Assembly (NCBI RefSeq): GCF_010468565.1 | Contig: NZ_WUEG01000005.1 | Coordinates: 1 to 64,000 of the forward strand | Source of the DNA: Allomuricauda sp. TY007 | Lineage (GTDB): Bacteria; Bacteroidota; Bacteroidia; Flavobacteriales; Flavobacteriaceae | DNA length: 64,000 nt | Direction: 5' to 3' | Shown: positions 1-8,436 of the stretch, piece after piece | Numbering within the stretch: the first letter of the stretch is position 1 | Layout: each line of letters opens with the position of its first letter | The notes under the pieces: model-generated | Databases searched by the model: none | The model's input: only the letters and a program-made list of their open reading frames with translations | What the model was told of the DNA's origin: nothing | Made by a program: the position numbers and the translations under genes

Positions 1-44
1 TTAACAAAAAAAGCACTTAGACTTTTTACAGATAGATCTAATCT

Positions 45-146
45 AAAGGTGGGTCACTTTGGCCCGGCGGGGGTGGGTCACTTTCGTCCGGCCAGCTATG
101 GTCACTTTAACCCGGCGAGGGTGGTATACTATGTCCGGCGTTTCCA
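45..146. mobile_element. IS21-family-like terminal repeats (one end of an insertion sequence)
   Basis: Three tandem units of the form GGGTCACTTT followed by CCCGGC or CCGGC (near 50, 73 and 99) and a fourth degenerate unit (near 123) are packed into about 90 bases. This arrangement of repeated GGTCACTTT-N-CCGGC boxes is what IS21-family elements of Bacteroidota carry at their ends, where the transposase binds. The rest of the element would lie left of the window. The exact end cannot be fixed; a TTTCCA sequence ending near 146 is a plausible terminus. The repeats run straight into the remains of an HNH gene. Confidence 0.6.
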
Positions 147-276
147 GACTACCAAATATGAAGATTTGGCTATAGTTTGTTCCAATTGCCATCGTATGTT
201 ACATCGAAAAACCTTTGAAGGAAATTATCCCACAGTGGATGAACTCCGAAGTATTATTTATAAAAAAATGAATTAA
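49..276 (+). pseudogene. HNH endonuclease, 3' fragment cut by IS21-type end
   Basis: From about 150 the frame encodes the C-terminal half of an HNH nuclease: CSNCHRMLHR (around 182-211) is the typical CxxCH...H metal-binding segment, followed by a short helical tail ending in IIYKKMN. The first 30 or so codons of the open frame are only a translation of the IS terminal repeats (GHFGPAGVGHF), so the natural 5' part of the gene is missing and the protein is presumably not functional. The frame remains open to base 1, so a fusion read-through product is possible but unlikely to be meaningful. Confidence 0.55.
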
Positions 277-315
277 ACTGTCTAACACCCCTCTAATTAT
301 ATTACCAAAAGGTAC

Positions 316-795
316 TTAACTGTCAATCACCATATAAGAGTTCGAGAACATACCAAAACTTGGGTTTTGAGGTATCGCAACATTTTGTCGATAAACGAAC
401 ATCACCTTTTTTGAAGGAATATCATATCGCATTTGAATCAAAGCACTTGTCTGGCAATTGGGAACATTGATTTTGAAATCGAAAAATTGTACTTTCAAGG
501 TATCATCACTCTGGTTATATTCTACAAAGAATGGAGCCGTTCCAGAATTTCCAAAATTATTATTTCTCCAATCTACATCACCAGCGATTGTCCAACTTCT
601 GTCAAAAAAGATTACATCACCCCTAAAGTTTGATAAGTTATAAATAGAGGGTCTGCCTCTAAAAGTACCTATTTTCCAATTCGCGTTAATCTGTCCCAAA
701 AACGTGTTAAGCGTAAATTGCTTGGTAATTTCCTCAATAGATTCTACGAGCTCCTTAGTAGGTTTTTCAGTAGAATTAAACTCCTTTTCATCCAT
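316..795 (-). CDS. Hypothetical protein, 159 aa
   Basis: The frame starts at the ATG at 795 and ends at 316. I do not recognise a family. The first 35 residues are charged and probably helical (MDEKEFNSTEKPTKELVE), and the rest is rich in aromatic residues and alternating hydrophobics (FFDRSW, FFVEY, FFDFKINV), which suggests a beta-rich fold. There is no signal peptide or membrane segment. The gene is AT-rich compared with the ParB gene to its right and stands alone on the reverse strand, consistent with an acquired cassette. Confidence 0.55.
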   Translation of the reverse strand: MDEKEFNSTEKPTKELVESIEEITKQFTLNTFLGQINANWKIGTFRGRPSIYNLSNFRGDVIFFDRSWTIAGDVDWRNNNFGNSGTAPFFVEYNQSDDTLKVQFFDFKINVPNCQTSALIQMRYDIPSKKVMFVYRQNVAIPQNPSFGMFSNSYMVIDS

Positions 796-1313
796 AATTT
801 AAACTTGTTGGTTAATAAAACAATATTTAAAAAGTTAGAATTAAAAAGACTGTGTTTAAAGCAAATCCATTTCGTATCGCCCTCCGAATAGTTAGAACAA
901 ATATTAGGATTTTATCCTAATAAAATACTAGGCCAATCCCTACGTAAACTTTTCATTTTTTACGAAGTATTCCCCTGAAGCCCGTTTTCCTTTAACAAGA
1001 ATAAGGCTATTAAAAACAAACACCCAATTTACTAAATATTCCCAAAAAGATCCAAAATGGAAACCGGAGTTTTATTCCATAAAATAAAAGGGGATACAAT
1101 GCCTGCTTTAGCAGAATTCCAGAAGTAAAAACAGTACTATAAATATATGCTCATACAATATTCCCGAAAGTTAAGCTCGCAAACTTTTCTCGGACAAGGG
1201 ACGGCATAAAGCCGTTCCTCCCTCACTTTTTATTCCGTTTCCTTCCCTCTCCAAAAATTTGTCTTCCGCTTGGTGCAATCCTCAAATATTGTTTAACCAT
1301 AAATTCATGTATC
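796..1313 (+). promoter_or_regulatory. Long leader of the ParB gene (leader copy A)
   Basis: The 518 bases before the ParB start hold no gene. From about 1180 the sequence belongs to a leader family also seen at about 18.6, 23.5 and, more weakly, 27.4 kb. It contains a small hairpin ACGGC-ATAAA-GCCGT (1201-1215), then a pyrimidine-rich stretch with TTATTCCGTTTCC (1230-1242) and an AT-rich run to the ATG at 1314. A further part (981-1060) resembles 7795-7890. The role is unknown; promoter, translational control or a binding site for an element-encoded regulator are all possible. Confidence 0.6.
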
Positions 1314-3110
1314 ATGGAAACTAAGACAAAACAAAAGGCAACCCGGAAAACCGCAGCTAGGAAAAAGGCCAGCCCGGTCAACACCAAAACAAATGTGAGG
1401 AAGGACACTCCCCTTCAGGTCCAGGACCTGGATCTGGCATCAATCGCCATCGATCCCGACCAGCCTAGGAAAACCCTCAACGGTGAGAGTCTGAAACAGC
1501 TTGCCCAGAGCATTAAGGAGTATGGCGTACTTCAGCCCATCACCGTCCGGAAGACAGGAAAGAACTTCATCATCGTGATGGGGGAACGCCGGTTCCGGGC
1601 CAGTAAGCTGGCGGGACTAAAGACCATCCCTGCCATTGTCAGGGAATATGCCGACAACGATGTCCTGGAGGTACAGATCATCGAGAACCTACAACGCAAG
1701 GATGTCGAACCCACGGAGGAAGCGGAGGCCATTGCCTTCCTTACGGATCGGTACGACCCCACGGAAATCGCCAAAAGATTGGGTCGCTCGGAAAACTTCG
1801 TTAGGCAACGACTCAAACTGGCAGGCCTGATCGAAGGGTTCAAGGCATTCGTCAAGAATGGTGAAATGTCCCTGGGCCTCGGGGTGGCCGTGGCGCTTTT
1901 TGAACCCGGGGAACAACAGATGATGCTGGAAAGCCTCGAAGGGAAGTTCAATGCCAACCAGGTCAAGCGGATGGTGGACAACCAGACCTTTGACCTGTCC
2001 AAGGCACCCTTCGACCTCTCTGACGATAAACTGCTCCCCAAGGCCGGGGCCTGTACCCTTTGTCCTTTTAACGCCGCCAACCAGGGCAACCTCTTCGGGG
2101 AAGGCCACATGGTCTGTACCCGAACGGCCTGTTTCGAGAACAAGAAGACCAAGACCTTGATGAACCTCATCGAAAGGGCAAAAAAGGAAGGGTTCCGGTT
2201 GGTTCCCAAGATCAGGTATTATTGGAAGGACGAGGAACGCAACCAGTTGTTCATCGCCCATTTGGAAGAACAGGGGTTTACCGTCCACCTTCCCGATGAA
2301 CTGGAAATTATCGAAAAACCCATGGAACCGACCCTGGAGAGCATCAAGGAAAAATACCACTACCGTGATCTCAACGAAGAAGAACTACAACAGGAGTTTG
2401 ACCAGGCAATGCAGGAACACATGCTGGCACAGGAACGTTTCGATACCGCCTCAGACCATGGATTTGAAAATGGGTTCTTTGTCCACACCGATTCCTACCA
2501 CACAGAGGAAATCTTCGTAAAGGTCAGGGAAACTGCCGATGAGGAAGATGACCATGCCCTACCCCTGGAAAAACGTAAGATGGACGAATGCACCCCGGAG
2601 GAACAGATTGTAAAAATCAATGGTCGGGAGGAACGCAAAAAGGAAATCGAGAACAACAAACTCTTCGAGGAAGTGGTACAGATGGTACGCGAAACCGAAT
2701 ACATCGATATGGACAAACCCCTGTCCACGGACGAAATGGCCGCCTTTGCCATCTCCCTGTACCAGAACAATATCGGGCACCACGACCAAAGCCAGCATTT
2801 CCAAAACTTCTTCGGGGATACGGGCAATATGTCCAGGGAAGAGATCGTGGCCCATTTCAGGAAGGACTTTAAAGAGGCAACCCTCAACAGGCTCATCCGC
2901 TTTCTGCTCACCAGACAGGTACATTTCGGGGAAAGCAACCATACCAATGACTGGACCAATATCAGCTTTTATTCGGCCATGAAGGAGTACCATAAGGCGG
3001 ACATCGAAGCCATTGAGACAAGGTTCGACAAGGACAGGAAGAAGCGTGAGAAAAGAATGAAGGAACGGATCAAGGAACTCCAGCAACAGGTCAAGGCCTT
3101 AAAAGGATAG
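1314..3110 (+). CDS. ParB/RepB/Spo0J-family protein
   Basis: A 598-residue protein. A basic Lys/Ala/Thr tail (1-30) precedes a ParB N-terminal domain with IDPDQPRK (46-53), GERRFR (90-95) and IIENLQRKD (122-130), then a helix-turn-helix (about 149-171, PTEIAKRLGRSENFVRQRL). GERRFR and ENLQR are the phosphate/CTP-binding signatures of ParB. A four-cysteine cluster follows (C247, C250, C268, C273), probably a zinc site. The C-terminal half is acidic and helical, with a coiled-coil-like Lys/Arg/Glu end. It is longer than chromosomal ParB (about 300 aa), as in related proteins of Bacteroidota mobile elements. No ParA gene lies nearby, so the job may be element maintenance or regulation rather than classical partition. 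A strong terminator follows. Confidence 0.88.
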   Translation: METKTKQKATRKTAARKKASPVNTKTNVRKDTPLQVQDLDLASIAIDPDQPRKTLNGESLKQLAQSIKEYGVLQPITVRKTGKNFIIVMGERRFRASKLAGLKTIPAIVREYADNDVLEVQIIENLQRKDVEPTEEAEAIAFLTDRYDPTEIAKRLGRSENFVRQRLKLAGLIEGFKAFVKNGEMSLGLGVAVALFEPGEQQMMLESLEGKFNANQVKRMVDNQTFDLSKAPFDLSDDKLLPKAGACTLCPFNAANQGNLFGEGHMVCTRTACFENKKTKTLMNLIERAKKEGFRLVPKIRYYWKDEERNQLFIAHLEEQGFTVHLPDELEIIEKPMEPTLESIKEKYHYRDLNEEELQQEFDQAMQEHMLAQERFDTASDHGFENGFFVHTDSYHTEEIFVKVRETADEEDDHALPLEKRKMDECTPEEQIVKINGREERKKEIENNKLFEEVVQMVRETEYIDMDKPLSTDEMAAFAISLYQNNIGHHDQSQHFQNFFGDTGNMSREEIVAHFRKDFKEATLNRLIRFLLTRQVHFGESNHTNDWTNISFYSAMKEYHKADIEAIETRFDKDRKKREKRMKERIKELQQQVKALKG

Positions 3111-3134
3111 CCATTCAAAGTGGAACTAGCGAAA

Positions 3135-3161
3135 GGGTTCGGGAAACCGGACTCTTTTTTT
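3135..3161 (+). terminator. Rho-independent terminator of the ParB gene (copy T1)
   Basis: An 8-bp stem GGGTTCGG / CCGGACTC (with two G-T pairs) closes a GAAA loop and is followed by seven T residues, 24 bases after the ParB stop codon. A nearly identical copy lies at 5540-5566 and a degenerate one near 6119-6152. Confidence 0.85.
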
Positions 3162-3302
3162 ATTCCCATTCTTAATGAAGGTGCAATAAACACCCAGACA
3201 TTAAAATGAGTGTAATTCCCGGGAAATAGTACTCTTGTCTTGAATACAAGGGTAAAAAATGCCCCCTGTCTGAAATACGTAGGCAATATGATTTCATATC
3301 CT

Positions 3303-3776
3303 TTATTCTATTTTTTCAAATTCAAACGGTATATTTAAGCCAGTTCCCGATACTGTTGCTTTTAATTTTTTGTTTTCTTTCCAATATTTTATCCGGTTGG
3401 GGAAGTCGATGGAATCATTCATGCAAATGAATGAATTTTGGTTGGATCCAGTCATTTTAAATGTTACGGTTTCTGTTTCTTCGGGGACTTTTACTTTCAA
3501 ATGCCAGGCATCGTAATGTTTAACCAGTTCCATCCTTTCCTGCTTTATGGTATCCCCATCTTGCAGGATAAACCCAATGCCCAAATAACTGAACTCGGTT
3601 GTTTTTACCCAATTTTCAAAAGTCGCTTTTCCCTGTGCTTCGTTTGTTCGTTGCCAACGTCCCAAAAGCCAATCAAAGTGTTCGGGTTTTTCGTTGGACG
3701 TGGTCTTGGTACTGCACGAAATGGTTATAAGGAAAAAAATAAGTGCCGTTCCCGTTACTATTTTGATAGCTTTCAT
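3303..3776 (-). CDS. DUF6265-like lipoprotein
   Basis: A 157-residue protein with a lipoprotein signal peptide (hydrophobic stretch 8-19, then the cysteine in ITISCS). The mature part begins with DWLLGRWQR and runs through a small beta-barrel-like domain, which fits the DUF6265 family of small secreted proteins in Bacteroidota. Its function is not known. The start codon overlaps the stop of the sigma-factor gene upstream by 4 bases, so it is the third gene of a reverse-strand operon with the YCII-family protein and the ECF sigma factor. Confidence 0.7.
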   Translation of the reverse strand: MKAIKIVTGTALIFFLITISCSTKTTSNEKPEHFDWLLGRWQRTNEAQGKATFENWVKTTEFSYLGIGFILQDGDTIKQERMELVKHYDAWHLKVKVPEETETVTFKMTGSNQNSFICMNDSIDFPNRIKYWKENKKLKATVSGTGLNIPFEFEKIE

Positions 3777-4984
3777 ACTGTGATAAATCCATTTTGCAAT
3801 AAATACTCTTTTCTAATGGCTTGCCCCATATTATCCATTACAGAAGCCAAGATTGTTTCCGATGCCTTCGGGCTTGTCGCTTTCAAAAGTTCTGCTTTGA
3901 CCAGTGAAAAATATAGGTGTCCATTGGGCAATTCTTTTTCGATGTCCGCCAAAATAATCAAAGCTTCTTCCGGGCGGTTGGCCTGTTGCAACCCGTAGCA
4001 AAGGTTTAATTTTACGATAGGGGAATTATGGTACTCCGTCAACAATTCGTAGAGTTTTATTATTTCGTTCCAATGTTCCGTGTTATACGAATTTGCGGTC
4101 ATATATTTACTTGCTATCAAAGCCTCGATGTAAAACCGGTTCAATTTTTCAGGCTTGTGCAAATAACTGAACCCTAATCCCATCAGCTTCTTATCCCATT
4201 GGGCCTGATCTTGTTTGAAAAATGGAACAAGTGTCCCCTTGGCAGCCTTTGCAGGTATTCTCGCCAAGTGAAAACAGAATAGGGCGAGTAGGTTTTTCGT
4301 TGAACCCTTTTGATGATTTTTGAACAGTTCCTTTGCAAGTGCCAAGGCCTCCAAACATAAGTCTTCGTTTACAATGGACTGGATTTTGTCATTGAAAGAG
4401 TCAAAGCCAATGTTGAACACCGCATACAGGATTTCCTCAACGGTCGCGATTTGCAGTTTGTCCGCTTTTTTGGTGATGCTATGTATAGGCATGTCCTTAA
4501 ATTCATGCTGTAGGTTTGTTTTTGCCCTGTTGATACTTTTATATACGGCTTCTTGGCCCAACAGTGTACTCTCACTTATTTCACGGACATGGAGCCCGAA
4601 AATATTTTTGAGGATGAACATTACTTTCGCCCGGTTGGAAACTTTATTTGAGGAGGACAGGAACAAAATGGTTTCAAGTCGTAGGTCATGTTTTGCCGTT
4701 CCGTATTCGTCGGTTTCGGCCAGAATGGGTTCCGGCCTTTCCTTGTTTTTTCTTTTGATCTGGTTCAAAACATCGTTTCGGGCAACAATGAAAAGCCAAT
4801 TTTCTTTGTTATCGGGTATGTTGTCAGCACGCCAGGTTTTCAAAGACTTCAAGAAGGTGTTTTGAAGGGCATCCTCGATTTCGTTGACATGGTTCGTCCC
4901 AAACTGGTTGATAAGCGCAGAAAACAGCTTTCCATATAAGGCCCTATAGTTGGACTCAATGGCCGAATACTCTTTATTGCCCAT
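3773..4984 (-). CDS. ECF42-type sigma factor with C-terminal TPR-like extension (DUF6596)
   Basis: A 403-residue protein. Sigma region 2 occupies about residues 7-90 (EIEDALQNTFLKSLKTW, then NWLFIVARNDVLNQIKRK), region 4 about 120-170 (VREISESTLLGQEAVYKSINRA), and a helical extension of about 220 residues follows, containing LYAVFNIGFDSFN and CFHLARIPAK typical of DUF6596. This layout and the adjoining YCII/DGPF gene define the ECF42 group, whose long C-terminal domain takes the place of a separate anti-sigma factor. It overlaps the YCII gene by 11 bases upstream and the lipoprotein gene by 4 bases downstream. The targets are not visible here; control of its own operon is the usual expectation. 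Confidence 0.88.
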   Translation of the reverse strand: MGNKEYSAIESNYRALYGKLFSALINQFGTNHVNEIEDALQNTFLKSLKTWRADNIPDNKENWLFIVARNDVLNQIKRKNKERPEPILAETDEYGTAKHDLRLETILFLSSSNKVSNRAKVMFILKNIFGLHVREISESTLLGQEAVYKSINRAKTNLQHEFKDMPIHSITKKADKLQIATVEEILYAVFNIGFDSFNDKIQSIVNEDLCLEALALAKELFKNHQKGSTKNLLALFCFHLARIPAKAAKGTLVPFFKQDQAQWDKKLMGLGFSYLHKPEKLNRFYIEALIASKYMTANSYNTEHWNEIIKLYELLTEYHNSPIVKLNLCYGLQQANRPEEALIILADIEKELPNGHLYFSLVKAELLKATSPKASETILASVMDNMGQAIRKEYLLQNGFITV

Positions 4985-5330
4985 ATTCGTCCATTTCCAT
5001 AATGGGACGGATCTCGGTGGTCCCTCCCCAAATGTGGCAAGGACATGCTTTGGCGATCTGTACGATGGTATCGAGATCGTCCGCTTGTAAAAGGTAATAT
5101 CCCCCGATCAATTCTTTGGATTCCATATAGGGTCCGTCTTTTATCACGCAATCCTTTCCCGTGATGAGTACTCCTTTCTCGTGCAGGCCGTCGCCTGATA
5201 TTAAATGTCCGGATTCCGCCAATTTGGTGGCCCAGGCGATATGGGCGTCCGCCAATTCGCCCATTTCCTTTGGGGACAGTTCGCTCATTTTTTCAATGTC
5301 CTCGTGTAGTAGTAATAAAAATTTTTTCAT
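4974..5330 (-). CDS. YCII/DGPF-family protein, partner of the ECF42 sigma factor
   Basis: A 118-residue protein with the YCII fold: MKKFLLLLHED at the N-terminus, ISGDGL, then DGPYMESKELIGGYYLLQADD (the DGPF-type signature) and a C-terminal half ending in EIRPIMEMDE. Proteins of this family regularly stand next to ECF42 sigma factors; their biochemical role there is unresolved. It is the first gene of the reverse-strand operon 5330-3303. The ATG at 5330 is preceded by an AT-rich stretch suitable for a promoter. Confidence 0.88.
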   Translation of the reverse strand: MKKFLLLLHEDIEKMSELSPKEMGELADAHIAWATKLAESGHLISGDGLHEKGVLITGKDCVIKDGPYMESKELIGGYYLLQADDLDTIVQIAKACPCHIWGGTTEIRPIMEMDEYGQ

Positions 5331-5657
5331 TGTATTTTTTTTGGTTCACCCTAAAGACATTTCAGGTCACGGGTCTTGGACATTTTTTTCAAAAAAAATT
5401 CCTTGACGGACTTTTAAGGTTGCCCATATCGGTTTGTTTATGGTACCGAAGGGGACGTAATTTAAATATTGCTGGCAAACCTTATTCTGTTTCCCAATTT
5501 ACTCTGTCAGCTTAACGCTTTAATACTGCAATATATAAAGGGTTCGGGAAACCGGACTCTTTTTTATTTATTCACATGGGGGCTCTTTTCTTAATACGCA
5601 ATGGGGAAGTATGGGACTTTAATTCAATCGTCCAGGGAAACCTTAATCCATCTTATA
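5331..5657. other. Intergenic region with second copy of the ParB terminator
   Basis: The 327 bases hold the upstream region of the YCII operon (5331-5450) and terminator copy T2 (5540-5566). I see no gene here. Confidence 0.5.
5540..5566 (+). terminator. Duplicate of the ParB terminator (copy T2)
   Basis: The stem GGGTTCGG / CCGGACTC, the GAAA loop and the T run are the same as at 3135-3161, although no forward-strand gene ends just before it. It marks the right border of the YCII-ECF42-lipoprotein operon, which suggests that the operon was inserted at, or carried along with, the ParB terminator. Confidence 0.75.
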
Positions 5658-6101
5658 TCATTTAACAGAAGCTTCCGGACAGAGCCTTTTGGCCCTTTCA
5701 AATTCCTTCCATGTTTTTTCCCCAGCGTTATTTATGGCCAAAAACTCTTCTTTGGTCAACATAAAGGGAGATTCTTCATCCTCCTTGCAAATACTCCAGA
5801 GAATATTGTGGAGGCGGGTGCTTACCCCTCCCGGTACCTGTTGGCACCATTGATTGAGTTTCGAGTGGTTCCAGATGACAGCCCGTTCGAAAGCAGGGCC
5901 TGAAAGAACTGTTTCGATCTGTTCACTGAAGAATGGCTTCTTACAGTCCGGATCTTTACCCCGGAAATATAGCATGGTCATGAACTTTGTCGGCGACTCC
6001 ACCGAGGTGACCTTGATATCGATAATCTCATAAAATTCCCCGTCCACCTTAAAGAACTGGCCGATTGTTATCTCCGGATATGTCTTGTTTTGCTTTCCCA
6101 T
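5658..6101 (-). CDS. Hypothetical protein, 147 aa, with possible HhH-like C-terminus
   Basis: I do not recognise the family. The N-terminal part (GQFFKVDGEFYEIIDIK) reads like a small beta-barrel, and the C-terminal part (TKEEFLAINNAGEKTWKEFERAK) resembles a helix-hairpin-helix as in the RNA polymerase alpha C-terminal domain. No signal peptide or membrane segment is present. It is a single reverse-strand gene between terminator copy T2 and a degenerate copy of the same terminator at 6119-6152, so it may be another inserted cassette. Confidence 0.6.
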   Translation of the reverse strand: MGKQNKTYPEITIGQFFKVDGEFYEIIDIKVTSVESPTKFMTMLYFRGKDPDCKKPFFSEQIETVLSGPAFERAVIWNHSKLNQWCQQVPGGVSTRLHNILWSICKEDEESPFMLTKEEFLAINNAGEKTWKEFERAKRLCPEASVK

Positions 6102-6183
6102 TTATCCAATCCGTTTGCAAAAAGGAATCCGAAAAACCGGCCTCTTTTTTACTCGCCCGGGTCGTCGTGCAGGTGGTGCTGAT

Positions 6184-6819
6184 TCAATTTCCAAAAATAG
6201 TCCATGACAGATTATCCTGCCCTTCTGCCTTAGTGCTCTCTATTTTTTCTATAATTGATTTTCTATGTGCAGCACCGCACATAAAAATTCCAGAACTGAA
6301 ATGGTTGTTTTTGCTATATGAATATATATTCTCAATCATTGGTTCTTCATAGGCTTGAATATCTGCCATAACTGTTTTATCCATCTCGTCATTATTCAAA
6401 ATTCGACTTTCCAACACTCGCATCTCTTCTTGAAGATATATGCATTCTAAACTATTGAGAAATTCAAATCCATGCTCGGCAGCTAAATAATTAAAATTAT
6501 CAATCAATTTTTGTAGTTCTCTATTTTGACAAACTAATTTGATTTTTTCTTGAAAGGCATCTGATAGTCCATTGTCACATACAGGCACATATTGAAAAGA
6601 AGTATTGTGGTTGTATCTCTGAATCGCGGATATTTCCAATTTTTTATGGTAAACTCCCCATGTGGAATACAAATATTTCTCATATTCCGAATAGGTTTCG
6701 TCAACCGCCTCCAAAAAAATTACTTCAGGACTTAATTTATCGATTATCTTATATAACTCAATAGCATTGCATTTTCCAATTTCCTTGTGGATAGTGCTAA
6801 TGAAAGTAATATGATGCAT
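6184..6819 (-). CDS. TraB/TIKI-superfamily-like protein, 211 aa (tentative)
   Basis: The N-terminus (FISTIHKEIGKCNAIELYK, then LSPEVIFLEAVDE) and the C-terminal FMCGAAHRKSII resemble the outline of the TraB/PrgY, EreA and TIKI superfamily: a conserved His after the first strand, a strand ending in a Glu, and a late G-x-x-H-R motif next to an amphipathic helix. These proteins are putative metal-dependent hydrolases. There is no membrane segment. The gene is AT-rich, lies on the reverse strand and stands alone, like the hypothetical gene to its right. The family assignment rests on motif resemblance only. Confidence 0.45.
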   Translation of the reverse strand: MHHITFISTIHKEIGKCNAIELYKIIDKLSPEVIFLEAVDETYSEYEKYLYSTWGVYHKKLEISAIQRYNHNTSFQYVPVCDNGLSDAFQEKIKLVCQNRELQKLIDNFNYLAAEHGFEFLNSLECIYLQEEMRVLESRILNNDEMDKTVMADIQAYEEPMIENIYSYSKNNHFSSGIFMCGAAHRKSIIEKIESTKAEGQDNLSWTIFGN

Positions 6820-6869
6820 AATTATCTAAAACATATTTGTTGACCAATAATTATAGGTATGGCCCACCT

Positions 6870-6998
6870 GGAATTCAAACTATTGTTGCGCACGTAAAAA
6901 CAATAAGTTCCGAAAAAGGCTTAAAACTCACAATTTCCTGTTTTCCCTATTCAAAGACTTGTACACCTGTCCGCCAAAGGAGGAACGGTTACCAAATA
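6870..6998 (-). repeat. Dispersed repeat, inverted partner of 22958-23045
   Basis: Read on the reverse strand this stretch contains GGTAACCGTTCCTCCTTTGG (about 6973-6992), GACAGGTGTACAAGTC and TTGTTTTTACGTGCGCA. The same blocks, with a few substitutions and without an internal insert of about 30 bases, occur in forward orientation at 22958-23045. It lies between two AT-rich hypothetical genes. No coding function is evident. Confidence 0.55.
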
Positions 6999-7012
6999 TA
7001 AGGTGTGTATTT

Positions 7013-7504
7013 TTATTCATTCAAGTCTAAATGTTTGGTGACAAATGATACCCAAAGATTGATGCTTTTTCGTGCTAATTCTTTCAATTCATATTTCTTA
7101 AATTCTGCTATTACAATTATGCGATACTCATCGCTTTTAGTCATTTTATGAAATGGTTGGTATTCTCTCATGATTGTGAAATCAGTATCTACACTAGCTT
7201 GAGTGATATCGAAGTGTTTGGTACCATTACAAATATCACGGCAGATTTTTAATTCAATATTTCTATTAATGAAATCATATACAGTCTTACTGTCAATTTT
7301 AGCATCATTAATTAACCAATCTTTAAGATGAAATATATTCTGAAAGCAAGTAAACAAAATGTCGTGTTGATAGTCGATGTCAGGTGCATCAAATTTCCAA
7401 GGCTGAGTTTTCTCAAACCTATAGTACCATCGAGTCATACGGTCAAACTGTCCAATCCAACCTCCATCTCGATGTATGCTTGGTAACATTTGTCCAGCTC
7501 CCAT
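7013..7504 (-). CDS. Hypothetical helical protein, 163 aa
   Basis: I do not recognise a named family. The middle of the protein (DILFTCFQNIFHLKDWL, then CRDICNGTKHF) is helical and resembles a group of uncharacterised proteins that share a C-R-D-x-x-N-G-x-K-H-F segment; members often sit in defence or accessory regions. The rest alternates hydrophobic strands (FTIMREY, YRIIVIAEF). There is no signal peptide. The gene is AT-rich and solitary on the reverse strand. Confidence 0.55.
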   Translation of the reverse strand: MGAGQMLPSIHRDGGWIGQFDRMTRWYYRFEKTQPWKFDAPDIDYQHDILFTCFQNIFHLKDWLINDAKIDSKTVYDFINRNIELKICRDICNGTKHFDITQASVDTDFTIMREYQPFHKMTKSDEYRIIVIAEFKKYELKELARKSINLWVSFVTKHLDLNE

Positions 7505-8061
7505 ATAGTTTTTCTTTAATACCCCATAATGGTCTATTACAACCGTCAGTTTCGGTTTTTTCGATAAGGCAAGGTAGCAATTCCGAGTGGATTCAAACGT
7601 AGTTGAATCCGCCGTAATTGCTGTAACATTTTCGATTTCTCAAATTAGGTACAACTTTGGAATATTAATCATATGATCTATATTCACAATAGCCTTAAAT
7701 AATCGGTCATGGCATAAAGCCAATATTTATAATGAATCCAATTCCTTATCCAAACCGTGAGAAGAGGGGACTTTTGCCTTGGTACAAGGCAAGGCCGGTT
7801 TTACATTTAATAAGAATATGGCTGTTGAAAAAACAGTTCCCAAGTTAATAAAAAACTCTTAAAAAAATCTAAATAATTTTACGGTTCCATTACCTATGGA
7901 AATAATTTAGAAGAAACCAATTCCTCAGCCCATTCCCCTGCTTTCCGTTACACTCCCTGCCTGCCTGCGGCAGGCACTCCGGGAAATGCGCATCGTCAAA
8001 ATAGTCTTGGACACAACCCCTTCCTTTTTACTCCCTTCCAATAGCTATCGGAACCGCTTCC

Positions 8062-8228
8062 CATTCCGGAAAAACCTGGAATGGGACACTACACTTCCCG
8101 GTCGGCATCGGGCCACAGAAAGGAAGGGGTTAAGTCCGCTTTGCCCCTACTTCCAATGGAACAATAGTAATAATGAAGTATCCCAACATTATTTCCACAA
8201 GATAAACCCGCAAAATGTTTCTCGGACA
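8062..8228 (+). repeat. Leader-type direct repeat, left copy (partner 18487-18653)
   Basis: About 165 bases align almost end to end with 18487-18653: both contain CATTCCGGAAA at the start, AAGGAAGGGGTTAAGTCCGC, CTTCCAATGGAACAATAGTA, TTATTTCCACAAGATAAACC and a final CGGACA. In the right copy the sequence then continues into the GGCATAAAGCC hairpin and a backbone gene; here it breaks off into unrelated sequence after about 8228. The two copies bracket the efflux, SOD and chromate block. Confidence 0.75.
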
Positions 8229-8370
8229 GGCCCCTTCCTCCAGCTTTCCATCCAGATGTATGGTATCTTGTGTATAATACGCATGGATGGTGGATGGTGG
8301 CTGGTTGGCTGGTCTGGACGGTGGCATGGGATACCGTGATCAGCATGCTTATACTGAGCAGCCTTTTCAT
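8229..8370 (-). pseudogene. Possible 5' remnant of a secreted-protein gene
   Basis: Just downstream of chrA on the same strand, a frame opens at 8370 with a signal-peptide-like start (MKRLLSISMLITVSHA) and runs for about 45 codons before it enters the direct repeat at 8228, after which it only translates repeat sequence. This could be the beginning of a gene cut off when the cargo block was joined to the leader copy. The evidence is weak; a chance frame is possible. Confidence 0.25.
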
Positions 8371-8436
8371 TTTGTGCTTTTACCGTTAAATGTAAGGAGG
8401 GATTCTGTAGAAATTTTGGAACGGACGGAGCCTTGG

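Larger units (their letters stand above)
7505..8436. other. Gene-free region with partial leader sequences
   Basis: This 930-base gap holds no convincing gene. It contains a hairpin TGGC-ATAAA-GCCA (7713-7725) like that of the ParB leader, a segment at 7795-7890 similar to the upstream part of the ParB leader (981-1060), a CCTGCCTGC/GCAGGCA palindrome near 7958-7976 and the direct repeat 8062-8228. Reverse-strand open frames here translate the repeat and are not credible genes. Confidence 0.55.

Noticed and set aside
1532..2360. Two reverse-strand frames opposite the ParB gene
   Set aside because: Shadows of the ParB coding sequence without motifs; ParB itself has clear domains.
5540..6152. 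Integron-like attC sites
   Set aside because: The repeated hairpins end in T runs and have the form of terminators, and no integron integrase is present.
7013..7504. HEPN ribonuclease motif in the 163-aa protein
   Set aside because: CRDICNGTKHF has an R and an H, but seven residues lie between them, more than the R-x4-6-H spacing of HEPN domains.
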